Source: Betaproteobacteria bacterium (GTDB lineage: Bacteria > Pseudomonadota > Gammaproteobacteria > Burkholderiales > Usitatibacteraceae). Taken from it: 26,917 nt of DNA. The DNA lies in assembly GCA_025362705.1 (NCBI GenBank), contig JANYFH010000181.1:1-26917 (forward strand). The letters are read 5' to 3'. Position 1 is the stretch's first letter. Each line of letters starts with the position of its first letter. Below are positions 1 to 7,217 of the stretch, piece by piece. The translations under genes and the position numbers were made by a program. The notes under the pieces were generated by a model. The model was not told the origin of the DNA. It was given only the letters and a program-made list of their open reading frames with translations, and did no database searches.

Positions 1-1172
1 TAGCTCGCGCGAAAGCGCGGATGCGTCAGCGTGCGAAACGCCAGGCGCTGCGAACGATGCACAAAGCGCGGCTGAGCCAGCCACAGTTCCTTGATCAGCG
101 GATCCAGGCGCCTCGGTACGGCAAGCGTTTTGCGTTGCATATCCAGTACATCATCCATCGCTTCGTGCATCGCTTGTAACGGCCGAATTCCCTTGGCCTC
201 AAGCTCACGCCAGCGTTGCACCATCGGCCACCAGAACAGTGCCGCGAACAAAAATGCAGGTGATACGCCTTTGTCCTGCGCGATGCGCTCATCGGTGCGT
301 TGCAACGCGAGCACGATGAATGCCTTTGCGGACTCGTTATTGAAGAGCGAATCGAGCACCGGCAAGATTCCCAAATGCAACCCCAGCGAGCGCAGCTTTT
401 CGATGCCGTTGAGCGCATGTCCCGAAAAGAGAAGCTTCTGCATCTCATCGAACAGTCTTGCGGTCGGCACGTTATCGAGTAGTGGTGCGAGTTCCGCTAT
501 CGGCGATTCCGTTCCCGCGTCAATCATGAAACCGAGTTTTGCGGACAGGCGCGCAGCGCGCAGCATACGCACCGGGTCTTCGCGATAGCGCGCCGCAGGG
601 TCGCCGATCATCACCACGCGCTTCTTCTTGATATCTGCAAGGCCGTTAACGTAATCCCAAACCTCTTCGCGCTCGGGATCGTAAAACAACGCGTTCATGG
701 TGAAATCACGACGGATCGCGTCTTCTTCCTGATTGCCGTAGACGTTGTCGCGCAGCAGCCGCCCGTGCTCATCGGCGTGACCAGCTTTTTCGTCTGCATC
801 GGTAGTCGGGTGATTGGCACGAAACGTGGAGACCTCCACGGTCTCATCGCGAAACATCACATGGACCAGCTTGAAGCGCCGACCGATGATACGGGCGCGA
901 CGAAACACACTGCGCACTTGTTCTGGCGTTGCGTCGGTGGCAACGTCGTAGTCTTTGGGATGCCGCTTTAACAGCAAATCCCTTACCGCGCCACCAACGA
1001 CAAATGCCTTGTAGCCGGCTTTGTGCAGCCCCTCGCAGACGCTGATGGCAGCATTGGAAAGCTCGTCACGGCGAATACCGTGCTCTTCACGAGCGTAGAT
1101 GCGCTGCTTGGCCTCGACACCGCTACCGCGTTTCTTCGATCCGAATACTTTTGCAATAAATTTTTTGATCAC
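1..1172 (-). CDS. pcnB: Poly(A) polymerase I, PcnB (C-terminus cut off by the window edge)
   Basis: Adds 3' poly(A) tails to RNA and so promotes RNA decay; a class II nucleotidyltransferase related to the CCA-adding enzyme. Reading from a GTG at 1172 gives about 390 residues before the window ends. The nucleotidyltransferase signature is clear: GGAVRD at residues 60–65, then the catalytic D-x-D pair (KDYD, Asp74 and Asp76), followed by the RRDFTMNALFYDP motif typical of this superfamily. The last residues in the window (QRLAFRTLTHPRFRAS) match the late C-terminal part of PcnB, so only a short tail is missing. The start lies 7 nt after the stop of the HAD gene, with no strong ribosome binding site, suggesting cotranscription and coupling. 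PcnB rather than CCA transferase is favoured by the basic N-terminal extension and by the hda–HAD–pcnB order. Confidence 0.95.
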   Translation of the reverse strand, partial: MIKKFIAKVFGSKKRGSGVEAKQRIYAREEHGIRRDELSNAAISVCEGLHKAGYKAFVVGGAVRDLLLKRHPKDYDVATDATPEQVRSVFRRARIIGRRFKLVHVMFRDETVEVSTFRANHPTTDADEKAGHADEHGRLLRDNVYGNQEEDAIRRDFTMNALFYDPEREEVWDYVNGLADIKKKRVVMIGDPAARYREDPVRMLRAARLSAKLGFMIDAGTESPIAELAPLLDNVPTARLFDEMQKLLFSGHALNGIEKLRSLGLHLGILPVLDSLFNNESAKAFIVLALQRTDERIAQDKGVSPAFLFAALFWWPMVQRWRELEAKGIRPLQAMHEAMDDVLDMQRKTLAVPRRLDPLIKELWLAQPRFVHRSQRLAFRTLTHPRFRAS

Positions 1173-1179
1173 TGTATTT

Positions 1180-1845
1180 TTATCTTGTCGAAACAATCGG
1201 CCAGTCGCGCGCCTCGGCGTGTGTGCGCAAGCTGTCATCGGGATTCACGGCGACCGGATGCGTGACGGCTTCCATCAACGCGAGGTCATTGTGCGAGTCG
1301 CTGTAAAAATAGCTGCGGTCGAAATCCGTCAATTTCTTTCCCGTTGCGTCCATTTCGTTGAGCCATTGATTCACGCGTCTGACCTTGCCATCGCGAAAGG
1401 AAGGTTCGCCAGTCGGGCGTCCAGTATAACGGCCATCGACGATCTCGACATCACATGCGATCAAATGCGGCACATCGAAGCGCAGCGCAATTGGCGCGGT
1501 AATAAAAGCGTTGGTCGCGGTGACGATGGCACATAAATCATCGGCGTGATTTGCCAACAGGGCCAGCGCCTTTGACCCTATCATTGGCTCGATTTTTTTC
1601 GCCATGAAGCGCTGGTGCAATGGTTTCAGTTCCGCCACTGATTTGCCGGCGATGGAGGCGAGAGTGAAGGCAAGATACTCGCGAATATCGAGCGTTCCAG
1701 ATTTATATTGACCCCAGTAAAAATCGTTCCTGCGTTTATATTCGGCGCTATCAACCACACCTTCTTCGACGAGGAACTCACCCCACGCGTGATCGCTGTC
1801 GCCGGTGAGAAGAGTGTAATCAAGGTCGAACAGGGCCAGGTTCAT
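1180..1845 (-). CDS. HAD-IB family phosphatase (SerB-like)
   Basis: Soluble 221-residue haloacid-dehalogenase-type hydrolase of subfamily IB. The catalytic motif I is D-L-D-Y-T (Asp7 nucleophile, Asp9 acid/base, Thr11). Motif II is the T-A-T-N stretch around residue 110, and motif IV is the acidic Y-S-D-S-H-N-D segment near residue 185. An alpha-helical cap follows motif I, as in phosphoserine phosphatase. The exact substrate cannot be read from the sequence; small phosphorylated metabolites such as phosphoserine or histidinol phosphate are the usual range of this family. The start ATG overlaps the hda stop by 4 nt (ATGA), and pcnB begins 7 nt downstream, so the three genes are probably one transcript. 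Confidence 0.9.
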   Translation of the reverse strand: MNLALFDLDYTLLTGDSDHAWGEFLVEEGVVDSAEYKRRNDFYWGQYKSGTLDIREYLAFTLASIAGKSVAELKPLHQRFMAKKIEPMIGSKALALLANHADDLCAIVTATNAFITAPIALRFDVPHLIACDVEIVDGRYTGRPTGEPSFRDGKVRRVNQWLNEMDATGKKLTDFDRSYFYSDSHNDLALMEAVTHPVAVNPDDSLRTHAEARDWPIVSTR

Positions 1846-2504
1846 ACCAAATTCGGCTGCGCCATCTCGCGCAACAGCGGCAGCGTGATCTCACGCCCGG
1901 TTTCGAGCGAATAGCGGTCGAGCGCATCGAGAAAGCCAATGAGGGCTGCCATGTCGCGCCGCGAATGGCGCAACAGATACGCGATCACGTCTTCGCGCAA
2001 GCCAAAGCCGCGCGTGCGCGCATGCGCTCGCAACGCTTCGGATTTTTCGTCATCTGACAGCGGCGTCAACTGGAATACCAGACCCTGCCCCAGACGCGAG
2101 GCAAGATCGCGACGAATCACCAAATCGCGTGGCGCGGCGTTGCCAGTGGCAATGAGCACATGATTGATGGGGCTCGCATTGATGAGATTGATGAGATTGA
2201 AAACGCCGATCTGGTGTTCTTCATCCATCGAATGAACATCATCGACGACGAAGTGAGTCGCGGCCTCTGGCAAAACACCCGCGTGTTCGGCGAAGAACTC
2301 TGCAGCGTTTTGCGCTACCGGAAACGATTGCGCCAGATGCGATTTGCCGCTGCTCGCACCACCCCAAAAATAGAAAATCCTCGAAGACGGTGCTCCGGAA
2401 GCCGCATCCAGCAAGGCTTTCAGGACTTCGCTATTGCGGCCTGGGACAAAATTGTCAAGCGTAGGCGCAGACGGGGGAATGAGATCGAGAATAAGCTGCT
2501 TCAC
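1842..2504 (-). CDS. hda: DnaA-related regulatory inactivator Hda
   Basis: AAA+ protein that, with the DNA-loaded sliding clamp, stimulates ATP hydrolysis by DnaA and so limits re-initiation of replication. The GTG start at 2504 gives 220 residues beginning MKQLILDLIPPSAPTLDNF, the standard N-terminus of betaproteobacterial Hda; the frame stays open upstream but that part has no Hda similarity and crosses a terminator. A degenerate P-loop (GGASSGKSHL, about residue 50), a Walker B-like VVDDVHSMD and a sensor-2-like arginine region near the C-terminus are visible. The clamp-binding motif is carried by the N-terminal QLILDL segment. No Shine–Dalgarno is visible, but a perfect TATAAT lies 7 nt upstream of the GTG (see separate entry). 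First gene of hda–HAD–pcnB. Confidence 0.93.
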   Translation of the reverse strand: MKQLILDLIPPSAPTLDNFVPGRNSEVLKALLDAASGAPSSRIFYFWGGASSGKSHLAQSFPVAQNAAEFFAEHAGVLPEAATHFVVDDVHSMDEEHQIGVFNLINLINASPINHVLIATGNAAPRDLVIRRDLASRLGQGLVFQLTPLSDDEKSEALRAHARTRGFGLREDVIAYLLRHSRRDMAALIGFLDALDRYSLETGREITLPLLREMAQPNLV

Positions 2505-2511
2505 ACGGCGA

Positions 2512-2517
2512 ATTATA
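2512..2517 (-). promoter_or_regulatory. Perfect -10 hexamer directly upstream of hda
   Basis: On the minus strand TATAAT is followed by 7 nt (TCGCCGT) and then the GTG start codon of hda. Transcription would begin at or next to the start codon, which fits a leaderless or near-leaderless mRNA and the lack of a Shine–Dalgarno. No good -35 box is present at 16–18 bp, so the call rests on the -10 element and on the terminator just upstream, which means hda needs its own promoter. Confidence 0.45.
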
Positions 2518-2540
2518 CCTTCGTCGCTGCGATGACCGGC

Positions 2541-2575
2541 TTGAAAAAGGCCATCCCAGATTAGGGGACGGCCTT
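2541..2575 (-). terminator. Intrinsic terminator of the exbD–tonB–receptor–exbB operon
   Basis: On the minus strand an 11-bp stem (AAGGCCGTCCC paired with GGGATGGCCTT, one G·T pair) closes a 7-nt loop and is followed by T residues. It sits 33 bp after the exbB stop and before hda, separating the two transcription units. Confidence 0.88.
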
Positions 2576-2608
2576 GGACATACGCAGGGATTCGCCGCAA
2601 ACTCAGGA

Positions 2609-3196
2609 TTATTTGTGTTCCATCCCGGCGCGCAACAGCAGAATTTTCAGTTGGTCGTTGATGCGCTCGACCTTTTCGTTGAAGCTGTTGAAAAACAGCA
2701 AGCCGTATAGCGCCACACCAATACCCAACGCTGTCGCGTACAACGCAGTGCCAATTCCTTTCGAAACCGAAACCGGATCTGATATGCCGGACTGCGCTAA
2801 TACAGCAAACGTTTCGATGATGCCGAGAATCGTGCCCAGCAAGCCGAGAAGAGGCGCTGCAGTCACAATGGTGTCCAGCAACCACAGACGCGCATTCAGG
2901 GGATGACGTTGGCTAATGTAAACCGTCTCAACGCAGTCTTCTACGTCGATATGGTTCTTGAGCGTCGGTTTGGCGGCCAGAAACTCGCGTAAAGCATTCG
3001 ACACCACTTTGTCCTGGCTGAGCAATTCTTCTGGCAGTTTGTCAATATTGGTATCTGCGGTCATTTCCACGAGTTTTTTGGCGTGACGAACATTGAAGTT
3101 AAAGAAAATCCAGCGTTCGAGACTGATCAAGGTCACAAAAAAAGCCGCAACGTACAGACCATAAAACGCGATGTCATGCAGAAGTTGTGTATTCAT
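2609..3196 (-). CDS. exbB: ExbB-like proton channel subunit (MotA/TolQ/ExbB family)
   Basis: Inner-membrane subunit that with ExbD converts the proton motive force into motion of TonB. The 195-residue protein has three predicted membrane segments at about 9–28, 107–130 and 146–168. The conserved family core is in the last two (G-L-L-G-T-I-L-G-I-I-E-T-F and G-I-G-T-A-L-Y-A-T-A-L-G). The chosen ATG at 3196 starts right before the first membrane helix; an upstream in-frame extension runs through the intergenic hairpin and looks non-coding. It is ExbB rather than TolQ because a separate tolQ sits in its usual place at 22.5 kb and this copy is in a TonB-receptor operon. Unusually, it is the last gene, separated from exbD by tonB and the receptor. 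Confidence 0.9.
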   Translation of the reverse strand: MNTQLLHDIAFYGLYVAAFFVTLISLERWIFFNFNVRHAKKLVEMTADTNIDKLPEELLSQDKVVSNALREFLAAKPTLKNHIDVEDCVETVYISQRHPLNARLWLLDTIVTAAPLLGLLGTILGIIETFAVLAQSGISDPVSVSKGIGTALYATALGIGVALYGLLFFNSFNEKVERINDQLKILLLRAGMEHK

Positions 3197-3220
3197 GTCT
3201 GGCTCTGTAAATGAAGAAAG

Positions 3221-3245
3221 ACGGGTGCAGCACTGCCGCACCCGT
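3221..3245 (-). terminator. Terminator-like hairpin between the TonB receptor and exbB
   Basis: On the minus strand ACGGGTGC pairs perfectly with GCACCCGT across a 9-nt loop that can itself pair further, and is followed by CTTTCTTC. It lies between the receptor stop (3266) and the exbB start (3196), inside an apparent operon. It may act as a partial terminator that lowers exbB relative to the receptor, or as a 3' stabiliser of the receptor mRNA. Confidence 0.6.
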
Positions 3246-3265
3246 TCATGCGAGATGACGACTGG

Positions 3266-5731
3266 TTAGAAGTCCGCCGATATCGAAATGCTGCTGAAGC
3301 GCGGTGCACCGACGAAAAAGAATGGCGTCTGTGCCGCTACCGTCGTGGTTCCAGATACGAACGGCGAAGCATTGTTCGTAAAGCCTGTTCCGCTGCCAGA
3401 ACTGAGTGACAGGTATTTGTGATCGAACACATTCGACACATTGAAGCGCAGAGTGATGTTCGAGAAAAAATCACCGTTTGGCGCACGATATCCAAGACTC
3501 AGATCGCTGACGAAACGACCCGAGTTGGAATCGTCGTTGACCAGTGTCGTAAAGTGCTTGCCCGTATATTTGTTGTTCAGACTAGCCAGGAACGGACCGC
3601 TTGCGTACTGCAGGTTAACGGCAGCCAGACGTTTCGGCGTATCCGGAAACTCTTTACCCGCCAGCGGATAAATGATTGGCACCGTAGCCGAACCGAGTCT
3701 TAGATCACTTTTGATATTAGACTTGGTATAGGTAAATGACGCATATGCACTAAAGCCATTGAACGGACGCGTGCCGGCTTCCATTTCCAAACCCCGGAGT
3801 GTGGCGTCACCCACGTTATTGTCGACAGTTCGCTGATTCACCGTGTCAAACGCCGACGCTATGCGATTCTTGAACTGTGTATTGAACGCAGTCACGGACC
3901 CTGTAAAGATATCCGAAAGGTAACGGAATCCCGCATCCATATTCACCGACGTCTCTTGCTTGACGACATCGGTTACTACCACTGCACCGTTAACAATCGA
4001 GGTCGCACCTGTACTACTGTAAATGAAGTTAGATGGAACGCGTGAACCTTTGGACACATTTGCAAATATTTGGTTTGAATCCGAAATGCTGTAACGCACA
4101 CCTAAACTTGGACTGGTCGTGGTGTAGGTGCGTTGCACCCGGTATGGCAGGCACGACACGCACGTCGCAAGGTTTGCCGCCGTAGTCGCAGCGCTGAAAT
4201 TCAAGCTGCCTTCGTTCGGGTTGTTGGTAAAGTCACGTTTGATACGCGGCGTTTTGATGCCGGGGACAATTGACAGCTTGTCATTCAACAATGAGATAGT
4301 GTCGCTAAGGAAGAACGAATCTGCGGTAGAAACCGTCAACCAATCGCGACCTTCGAAAATGGTGCCGTCAGCACGCTTGAGGAGTTGCTTGTCATCGTCC
4401 AGCCAGATGTTTTCCGAGGTACCGTTGCTAGCGACACGGTCAGCCGGGCCAGTCTGTTTGTGGCGGGCACGCTCAAACCAGTAGCCGGCGATGATTCGAT
4501 GATTGTCAAACTGCCAATTCAATTTGGTGGTCACACCTGGTCGGTTGGTGTCAGTAACACTGGCGCGGTAGACGGTCACAATGTCACGCGTGTCACCGTC
4601 GCCGTTGATGTCTTGCAAGCCTGCACCGCGCAATCCAACGCCCTCAGAAAGGCGCGTCTGTTGCGTTCCGCCGGTTCCAAAGCCATACCAGTAGTACGGT
4701 TCAACATCCAGACGCAGAGTTGGAGTCAATGCAAAGTAGCCACCCGCAGTGACTACGGCGTTCTTGAAGGGATTTAATGACAACTGATAATAAGCAGGTA
4801 CCTGGTTGGCCGCACCGCAACCCGTGGCCGGGGTCATACCGGTTCCTTGCGCAGTTCCATTCACGCCCGCGGGATCAGGCGTATATATATTGTTGAAATC
4901 AGCATCGCGACCATAAACGGCGATGTCGGCTCGGCACAAGCTGCGAAAATTATTATTTATCGCTTTGTTGTAGAGCGCTGTGAATTTGAGCCAAGAACCT
5001 TTCCCTAGATCATATCTTGAGCTGAAATCAAAGTGATCTTTCTGCGCACCGCCCGGGCCCTTGAATTTGTCGGCCTCCGTATGCGAGTAGGATAAATATG
5101 CCTTGAATCCGTTGTAGAGCCCGGAGTTGTAGCGAACGAAGGTGTTGCTCATGTGCAGTTGGCCGACTGTTTGTTCAGCATGCGCTCCAGCTTTATCGGT
5201 CGGATCACAGCTCATGATACCGATGTTTCCGCCCGTGGCACCCACATGCGGTGCTTCATTGTCGGCCGAACCTTGAGTAATGAAGACCTCGCAGAGGTTT
5301 GCCTTGTCGACATACTCCTGCGGAAAAACCGCGAAGTTGCCGGAATCGTTTACGGGCGCTCCATTGACGGTCAAACCCATCTGGTCACCGTTGAACCCAC
5401 GCACGCGAATATTTCCGCCAAACAGACCAGTTCCATCCTGGCTATAGGTATTGACGCCAGGAAGCGCTTCCAAAAGCTGAAACGGGTTTGCCGTCGCACG
5501 CTGCTTGTCAATTGCGGCGCGTGTAACGGTCGACCGCGCCTTGGTGCCCTCTTCTTGAATGATGTTACCGGCTCCCAGCTTGTCACCTTCGCCAGTAACG
5601 CTAATCGTACCTAGTTCAGTAGTTTTCTTTTCATCTTTCTTTTCGGCCGGAGTCGCCGTCTGTGCGATCACCGCACCGGAAATGAACAGACTCGAAACGA
5701 CGAGCGCCAATGCTTTTGGTTGTAATTTCAT
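3266..5731 (-). CDS. TonB-dependent outer-membrane receptor
   Basis: Active transporter of the outer membrane, 821 residues from the ATG at 5731, which follows a ribosome binding site (AGGGA, 6 nt spacing). A signal peptide occupies residues 1–23 (cleavage after VIA). A probable TonB box (ELGTISVTG, about 39–47) comes next, then the plug domain (about 65–190) with the typical LLEALPGVNTY and GNIRVRGFNGDQ motifs. The rest is a 22-strand barrel ending in the C-terminal aromatic residue (ISADF). Six cysteines (147, 175, 265, 304, 523, 526) could form three disulfides, and an acidic D-I-N-G-D-G-D loop at 373–379 resembles a calcium-binding loop. The ligand is not readable from the sequence. It is encoded with its own ExbD, TonB and ExbB, next to nucleotidase and nucleoside-transporter genes, so nucleotides or nucleic-acid fragments are one possible substrate (inference). 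Confidence 0.93.
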   Translation of the reverse strand: MKLQPKALALVVSSLFISGAVIAQTATPAEKKDEKKTTELGTISVTGEGDKLGAGNIIQEEGTKARSTVTRAAIDKQRATANPFQLLEALPGVNTYSQDGTGLFGGNIRVRGFNGDQMGLTVNGAPVNDSGNFAVFPQEYVDKANLCEVFITQGSADNEAPHVGATGGNIGIMSCDPTDKAGAHAEQTVGQLHMSNTFVRYNSGLYNGFKAYLSYSHTEADKFKGPGGAQKDHFDFSSRYDLGKGSWLKFTALYNKAINNNFRSLCRADIAVYGRDADFNNIYTPDPAGVNGTAQGTGMTPATGCGAANQVPAYYQLSLNPFKNAVVTAGGYFALTPTLRLDVEPYYWYGFGTGGTQQTRLSEGVGLRGAGLQDINGDGDTRDIVTVYRASVTDTNRPGVTTKLNWQFDNHRIIAGYWFERARHKQTGPADRVASNGTSENIWLDDDKQLLKRADGTIFEGRDWLTVSTADSFFLSDTISLLNDKLSIVPGIKTPRIKRDFTNNPNEGSLNFSAATTAANLATCVSCLPYRVQRTYTTTSPSLGVRYSISDSNQIFANVSKGSRVPSNFIYSSTGATSIVNGAVVVTDVVKQETSVNMDAGFRYLSDIFTGSVTAFNTQFKNRIASAFDTVNQRTVDNNVGDATLRGLEMEAGTRPFNGFSAYASFTYTKSNIKSDLRLGSATVPIIYPLAGKEFPDTPKRLAAVNLQYASGPFLASLNNKYTGKHFTTLVNDDSNSGRFVSDLSLGYRAPNGDFFSNITLRFNVSNVFDHKYLSLSSGSGTGFTNNASPFVSGTTTVAAQTPFFFVGAPRFSSISISADF

Positions 5732-5779
5732 GGTATTCCCTATCAAGTAATAAAATAAATCCGTATAGCGGACGATGCA

Positions 5780-6439
5780 TTAATTTTGTGCTTCAAGGTT
5801 ATATTCGAGGGTGACGGTAAAGCGGTGTGAAGCCTCGCCAACATAAGCGACGGGCGGAAACGACGGGAATTTTCCCTGACGCACCGAGGCGAGCGCCGCA
5901 TTGTCGAGAATGATTGAATCGGAAGTCTTGGCAATCCCTGCGTCTTTGAGCATGCCCTCGCGAGTCACTTCCAGCCACAAGCCAACCTTGCCAGTGGGAC
6001 GCTGCGACCTCGCTTCGCGACTGGTCGGGTAACGTTTGATGGATTCGAGATAGCCGCGGATGATGCGCTCATAACTGCCCTGAATTGCATTGATATCTAC
6101 TTTGGGAGCGGCTTCAACTGGTGCCTCTCGCGGTGTCTCAATCGCTCGCGGCGGCTCTGGTGGAGCCGGCTTAACATCAAGCACCACGCTGTCCTTGGTA
6201 ATGACGTCAGCGGGGGGCTGGGGTACAACTGCTTCAACTTTCTCCACCTGTTCCTTTGGCACCTCGACTTTTGGCGGCGGGGGCGGGGGCGGCTCCGATA
6301 GATCGATCGGCTGCTCGAACAGTTCCTTCGGTATGAATCTCTCCATCACTTTTGTCAGCGGCATCGTAACAATCAGAAACATGACGATGAGTGCGGGCGG
6401 ACCCGACAAAAATTGACGAAACCTGTAGAGAAAATCCAT
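5780..6439 (-). CDS. tonB: TonB energy-transducing protein
   Basis: Periplasm-spanning protein anchored in the inner membrane that carries ExbBD-derived energy to the outer-membrane receptor. The 219 residues show a single N-terminal membrane anchor (about 15–32), a proline-rich spacer starting with seven consecutive prolines (50–56) and further Pro/Lys/Glu stretches to about 110. A C-terminal TonB domain (about 125–215) ends with SHRFTVTLEYN. The length and layout are normal for TonB. The ATG at 6439 lies 15 bp after the exbD stop, and the receptor gene starts 48 bp downstream, so the genes form an operon. The protein probably serves mainly this receptor. Confidence 0.9.
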   Translation of the reverse strand: MDFLYRFRQFLSGPPALIVMFLIVTMPLTKVMERFIPKELFEQPIDLSEPPPPPPPKVEVPKEQVEKVEAVVPQPPADVITKDSVVLDVKPAPPEPPRAIETPREAPVEAAPKVDINAIQGSYERIIRGYLESIKRYPTSREARSQRPTGKVGLWLEVTREGMLKDAGIAKTSDSIILDNAALASVRQGKFPSFPPVAYVGEASHRFTVTLEYNLEAQN

Positions 6440-6454
6440 TAGCGAATCCAGGTG

Positions 6455-6877
6455 CTAGGTTGTTTTCTTTTTGGCAGCAATGGTCAAGCTGTCGAACCCG
6501 GCACCTTTGACCACATCCATTACATCAATGACTTTTTGCAACGGCACTGAATCATCACCATTCAGAATGACAATAAATTTCTGGTTGCCCTTCGCCTTGC
6601 TTTTGATATCGTACAAAACCTTGGGTATCGCCCGGATGTCCGTAACCTCACCATCAACGAGATGTGTGCCGTCTGCACCGATCGTAATCACGGCTCTCAG
6701 CGGCGCCAGCAATTCCTGCGATTGGGACGACTTCGGGATGTTGGTTTTCAATCCCTGAGCCGGGATGACGTTGATACTAACGAGCACAAAGAACACCATG
6801 ACAAACATCATCACATCGATCATTGGGATGATTTCAATGCGACCCTTTTTGCGAGGTTTTTCGTTCCAGCCCTTCAT
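6455..6877 (-). CDS. exbD: ExbD-like proton channel subunit
   Basis: Partner of ExbB in the TonB-energising complex. From the ATG at 6877 (preceded by GGGAG with 5 nt spacing) it has 140 residues: a short basic cytoplasmic start (KPRKKGR), one membrane helix (about 17–38) that carries the essential acidic residue Asp21 in IPMIDVMMFVMVFF, and a periplasmic ExbD/TolR domain. An upstream in-frame extension of 22 codons lacks a better ribosome binding site and is not family-like. It is the first gene of exbD–tonB–receptor–exbB; the promoter at 6964–6992 drives the operon. Confidence 0.9.
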   Translation of the reverse strand: MKGWNEKPRKKGRIEIIPMIDVMMFVMVFFVLVSINVIPAQGLKTNIPKSSQSQELLAPLRAVITIGADGTHLVDGEVTDIRAIPKVLYDIKSKAKGNQKFIVILNGDDSVPLQKVIDVMDVVKGAGFDSLTIAAKKKTT

Positions 6878-6963
6878 GTGACTCCCGGTTGTATACGGCA
6901 GCAAACGATTTACAAAGCTGCCTAATTTGCACAATGCTTGCAACCACGCTTTTGTACCGGCAG

Positions 6964-6992
6964 ATTATGACGGATTCGTGAATGGAAGTGAA
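6964..6992 (-). promoter_or_regulatory. Sigma-70-like promoter of the exbD operon
   Basis: On the minus strand TTCACT (4 of 6 matches to the -35 consensus) and CATAAT (5 of 6 to the -10) are separated by 17 bp. Transcription would start near 6957, leaving a leader of about 80 nt before exbD. The palindrome at 7000–7015 lies 7 bp upstream of the -35 box. Confidence 0.55.
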
Positions 6993-6999
6993 TTGCGCT

Positions 7000-7015
7000 C
7001 TGACCATTTGGTCAG
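7000..7015. promoter_or_regulatory. RutR-box-like perfect palindrome
   Basis: CTGACCA and TGGTCAG form perfect 7-bp arms around TT. The inner TGACCAnnTGGTCA is identical to the core of the E. coli RutR box (TTGACCAnnTGGTCAA); RutR is a TetR-family regulator that responds to uracil and thymine. The site sits just upstream of the exbD promoter and near genes for nucleotide use. Other TetR-family proteins bind similar sites, and no regulator gene is in the window. Confidence 0.6.
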
Positions 7016-7017
7016 GG

Positions 7018-7049
7018 AGTCATTGTTTTTTATATATAAAACAATGACT
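7018..7049. repeat. AT-rich perfect inverted repeat
   Basis: Arms AGTCATTGTTTT and AAAACAATGACT (12 bp, perfect) surround TTATATAT, two bases after the RutR-like palindrome. The centre (TTTTATATATAAAA) is itself a palindrome. It lacks a GC-rich stem with a T tail and so is not a standard terminator; it could be a second operator or a site of DNA bending upstream of the exbD promoter. Confidence 0.7.
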
Positions 7050-7217
7050 TCATAACTTTAATCTCGATATCGCATTAAGTTTTTGCGTTGAAAAAATGGC
7101 GCGATAGCCCTCGAAATGTTGTATGTGCGCAACAGTTGGCGAAGCAATTTAGTTCATTGAACTGTTACGCCGCAACGAACGCATCGAATTAATTTCAGCG
7201 CAGCAACTTACGCTAGC

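Larger units (their letters stand above)
6878..7217. other. 340-bp intergenic regulatory region upstream of exbD
   Basis: No convincing gene is present. It holds a sigma-70-like promoter for exbD (6964–6992), a perfect operator-like palindrome (7000–7015), an AT-rich inverted repeat (7018–7049) and a small palindrome AGTTCA-T-TGAACT (7151–7163). The last part is the 3' flank of the nucleotidase gene, with no obvious intrinsic terminator for it. Confidence 0.7.

Noticed and set aside
91..588. Long open frames on the plus strand opposite pcnB
   Set aside because: They are shadows of the pcnB coding frame, which has clear family motifs on the minus strand; no protein-like pattern in the plus frames.
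2505..2885. Upstream in-frame extension of hda to 347 residues
   Set aside because: It runs through the exbB terminator and the exbB coding region, has no similarity to Hda, and the GTG at 2504 gives the standard N-terminus.
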